From assembly GCF_004005495.1 (NCBI RefSeq), contig NZ_RZYA01000012.1, forward strand, positions 1 through 64,000: a stretch of DNA of 64,000 nt, given 5' to 3'. The notes below the pieces were generated by a model. It did no database searches. It had not been told where the DNA came from and saw nothing but the letters and a program-made list of their open reading frames with translations. This document shows positions 62,554 through 64,000 of the stretch, in pieces (the first letter of the stretch is position 1; every line of letters starts with the position of its first letter). Source of the stretch: Streptomyces antnestii (GTDB lineage: Bacteria > Actinomycetota > Actinomycetes > Streptomycetales > Streptomycetaceae). The position numbers and the translations under genes are program-made.

Positions 62554-64000
62554 TCGGCCTGATTTCCGCCACGGCGGCCGGTGCCGCGGCCCGCGACCGG
62601 CTCGCGTCGGCGTGGCCGTCGCGTACGCGGGTGTACGAGGGTTCCGTGGGGGACGCCGTGCGGCGCGCTTTCACGGAGTGCGAGCAGGTGGTGTGCTTCC
62701 TGGCGACGGGCGCCGTGGTCCGGCTCGTCGCGCCGCTGCTGCGGGACAAGCACGTGGACCCGGGCGTGGTGTGCGTCGACGAGGCGGGGCGCTTCGCGGT
62801 GTCGCTGCTCGGCGGCCACGAGGGCGGGGCGAATGCGCTCTCGCGCGAGGTGGCCGACGTGCTGGGCGCGGAGGCTGTGGTGACGACTGCCACGGACGCC
62901 GTGGGTGTGGCGGGGTTGGACACGCTCGGGGTGCCGGTCGAGGGGGATGTCGCCGGGGTTACGCGGGCGGCTCTGGACGGTGAACCGGTCGCTCTGCACG
63001 CCGAGTTGGCGTATCCATTGCCTGCCTTGCCTCTCAACGTCACGCCACAGTCCATTCACCCGGCACCTGACGCTGTGCCCACCCTCCCCCAAGCTCTCGA
63101 CTCCGCTCGAGCAGGGGGGACCCCCATCGCCCCAGCGGAACCGCTGCCCACAGCAGGCGTCCGTATCACCGATCGGGTCGTCCAGCCCGCCGACCGCGAG
63201 GTCGTTCTGCGGCCGCCGTCCCTCGTCGTCGGTGTCGGGGCCAGCAAGGGCGCCCCCGTGGACGAGGTGCTCGGGCTCGTGCGGGACACCCTGCGCGACG
63301 CGGGGCTCTCGCCGCTGTGCGTGGCCCGGCTCGCGACCGTCGACGCCAAGGCCGGGGAGCCGGGCATCGTCGGGGCGGCCGAGGCGCTCGGCGTGCCCGT
63401 CGTGACGTACGACGCCGGGACGCTCGCCGCGGTCACCGTGCCCAACCCCTCCGACGCGCCGCTCGAAGCCGTCGGTACGCCGTCCGTGGCGGAGGCCGCC
63501 GCCCTGGCCGCCGGGGGTGAACTCCTCGTCCCCAAGCGGAAGTCGGTGCGCGCCGACGGGAAGCCGGCGATGGCGACGTGCGCGGTCGTGCGCAGCGCGC
63601 CGCGCGGCCGGCTCGCCGTCGTCGGGCTCGGCCCCGGCGCCCGTGACCTGGTGACGCCGCGCGCCCGCGACGAGCTGCGCGCCGCGTCCGTCCTCGTCGG
63701 CCTCGACCAGTACGTCGACCAGATCAGGGACCTGCTGCGGCCCGGCACCCGGATCCTGGAGTCCGGGCTCGGCGCCGAGGAGGAGCGGGCCCGCACCGCG
63801 GTCGCCGAGGCCCGCAAGGGGCAGGCCGTCGCGCTGATCGGCAGCGGGGACGCGGGCGTGTACGCGATGGCGTCGCCCGCGCTCGCCGAGGCGTCCGACG
63901 ACATCGACGTGGTCGGCGTACCGGGGGTGACGGCCGCGCTGGCCGCCGCCGCGATCCTGGGGGCGCCGCTCGGCCACGACCATGTGTCGATCAGCCTGTC
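62550..64000 (+). CDS. cobJ: CbiG-CobJ fusion: cobalt-precorrin hydrolase-like / precorrin-3B C17-methyltransferase (partial)
   Basis: Open to the window edge; at least 483 codons. GTG 62550 has AAGGAG 8 nt upstream and overlaps the cobL stop. Residues 1-about 350 are CbiG-like (FLATGAVVRLVAPLL, LLGGHEGGANALSREVADVL, GVGASKGAPVDEVL and NPSDAPLEAVGTPSVAEAAA). CobJ begins around residue 354 (LAVVGLGPGARDLVTPRARD; later LIGSGDAGVYAMASP). A dispersed repeat lies at residues about 178-193. Confidence 0.93.
   Translation, partial: MIGLISATAAGAAARDRLASAWPSRTRVYEGSVGDAVRRAFTECEQVVCFLATGAVVRLVAPLLRDKHVDPGVVCVDEAGRFAVSLLGGHEGGANALSREVADVLGAEAVVTTATDAVGVAGLDTLGVPVEGDVAGVTRAALDGEPVALHAELAYPLPALPLNVTPQSIHPAPDAVPTLPQALDSARAGGTPIAPAEPLPTAGVRITDRVVQPADREVVLRPPSLVVGVGASKGAPVDEVLGLVRDTLRDAGLSPLCVARLATVDAKAGEPGIVGAAEALGVPVVTYDAGTLAAVTVPNPSDAPLEAVGTPSVAEAAALAAGGELLVPKRKSVRADGKPAMATCAVVRSAPRGRLAVVGLGPGARDLVTPRARDELRAASVLVGLDQYVDQIRDLLRPGTRILESGLGAEEERARTAVAEARKGQAVALIGSGDAGVYAMASPALAEASDDIDVVGVPGVTAALAAAAILGAPLGHDHVSISL
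63081..63127 (+). repeat. Dispersed Streptomyces hairpin repeat embedded in cbiG-cobJ
   Basis: CCCTCCCCCAAGCTCTCGAC then GCTCGAGCAGGGGGGACCCC, a sequence I know as a very common intergenic palindrome in Streptomyces. In this frame it encodes PTLPQALDSARAGGTP between CbiG subdomains. Confidence 0.8.

Overview
The window is a high-GC chromosomal segment with almost all genes showing G or C at codon position 3. The gene content (tandem secreted subtilases, an Asp23/AmaP/DUF6286 membrane cluster, aerobic cob genes behind a cobalamin riboswitch, GTG starts, ATGA overlaps) points to a Streptomyces or very close relative. The order serB - fabI/fabG - tldD/tldE - tyrS - moaA - acetate symporter - subtilase - pit - cob operon looks like conserved chromosomal core rather than an island. 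I saw no phage genes, insertion sequences or tRNAs.

Layout. 1-572: end of an unresolved upstream gene, a strong hairpin and a degenerate 23-24 bp minisatellite. 573-5811: serB, a SixA-like phosphatase, two small membrane proteins, a CynX-type exporter divergent from a FadR/GntR regulator with a palindrome between them, and a small secreted protein. 5980-12313: fabG-fabI (type II fatty acid synthesis), tldD-tldE, tyrS, a GlsB-type membrane protein. 12526-16552: DUF3099 protein, a small Cys protein, moaA, DUF485-acetate symporter pair with a CRP-like site. 16845-19981: two tandem S8 proteases. 20068-25751: CoA transferase followed by 92-bp tandem repeats, a repetitive ORF, a zinc alcohol dehydrogenase, lysoplasmalogenase/sterol desaturase pair, VIT1 family protein. 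25774-30686: catabolic-looking operon (acetoacetate decarboxylase family, SDR, two amidohydrolases) divergent from a TetR regulator, with a perfect palindrome between. 30748-35552: DEDDh exonuclease-BRCT, Cys-rich protein, SURF1, GH15, atypical SDR. 35616-38755: Asp23/AmaP envelope cluster. 38773-46133: enoyl-CoA hydratase, HTH protein, ABC-F ATPase, a frameshifted VOC gene, a large unknown protein, a lipase-like hydrolase and a class II aldolase. 46419-47948: Pit phosphate transporter with a PHO box, plus a small membrane protein.

48070-64000 (open at the right edge) is the aerobic cobalamin operon: riboswitch, short leader ORF, cobD, cobQ, cobN, a fused ChlI/ChlD-type chelatase subunit, cobO, cobB, cobI, a divergent ZIP transporter, cobM, cobL and a CbiG-CobJ fusion cut by the window end. 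Most junctions overlap by 1-4 nt, so it is translated as a coupled unit making adenosylcobalamin from precorrin-2.

The most unusual observations are: a one-spacer type I-E-like CRISPR relic between cobN and the chelatase gene (exact 61-bp period); two Streptomyces-type dispersed hairpin repeats embedded in frame inside cobB and cbiG-cobJ; four genes whose stop codon lies in a tandem repeat with period not divisible by 3, so that copies of TGA close all three frames; a riboswitch-linked 24-codon leader ORF abutting cobD; and an apparent 1-nt frameshift in a C6 run of a VOC gene. None of these amounts to a proven new system; the stop-codon repeats are the pattern I would test first.
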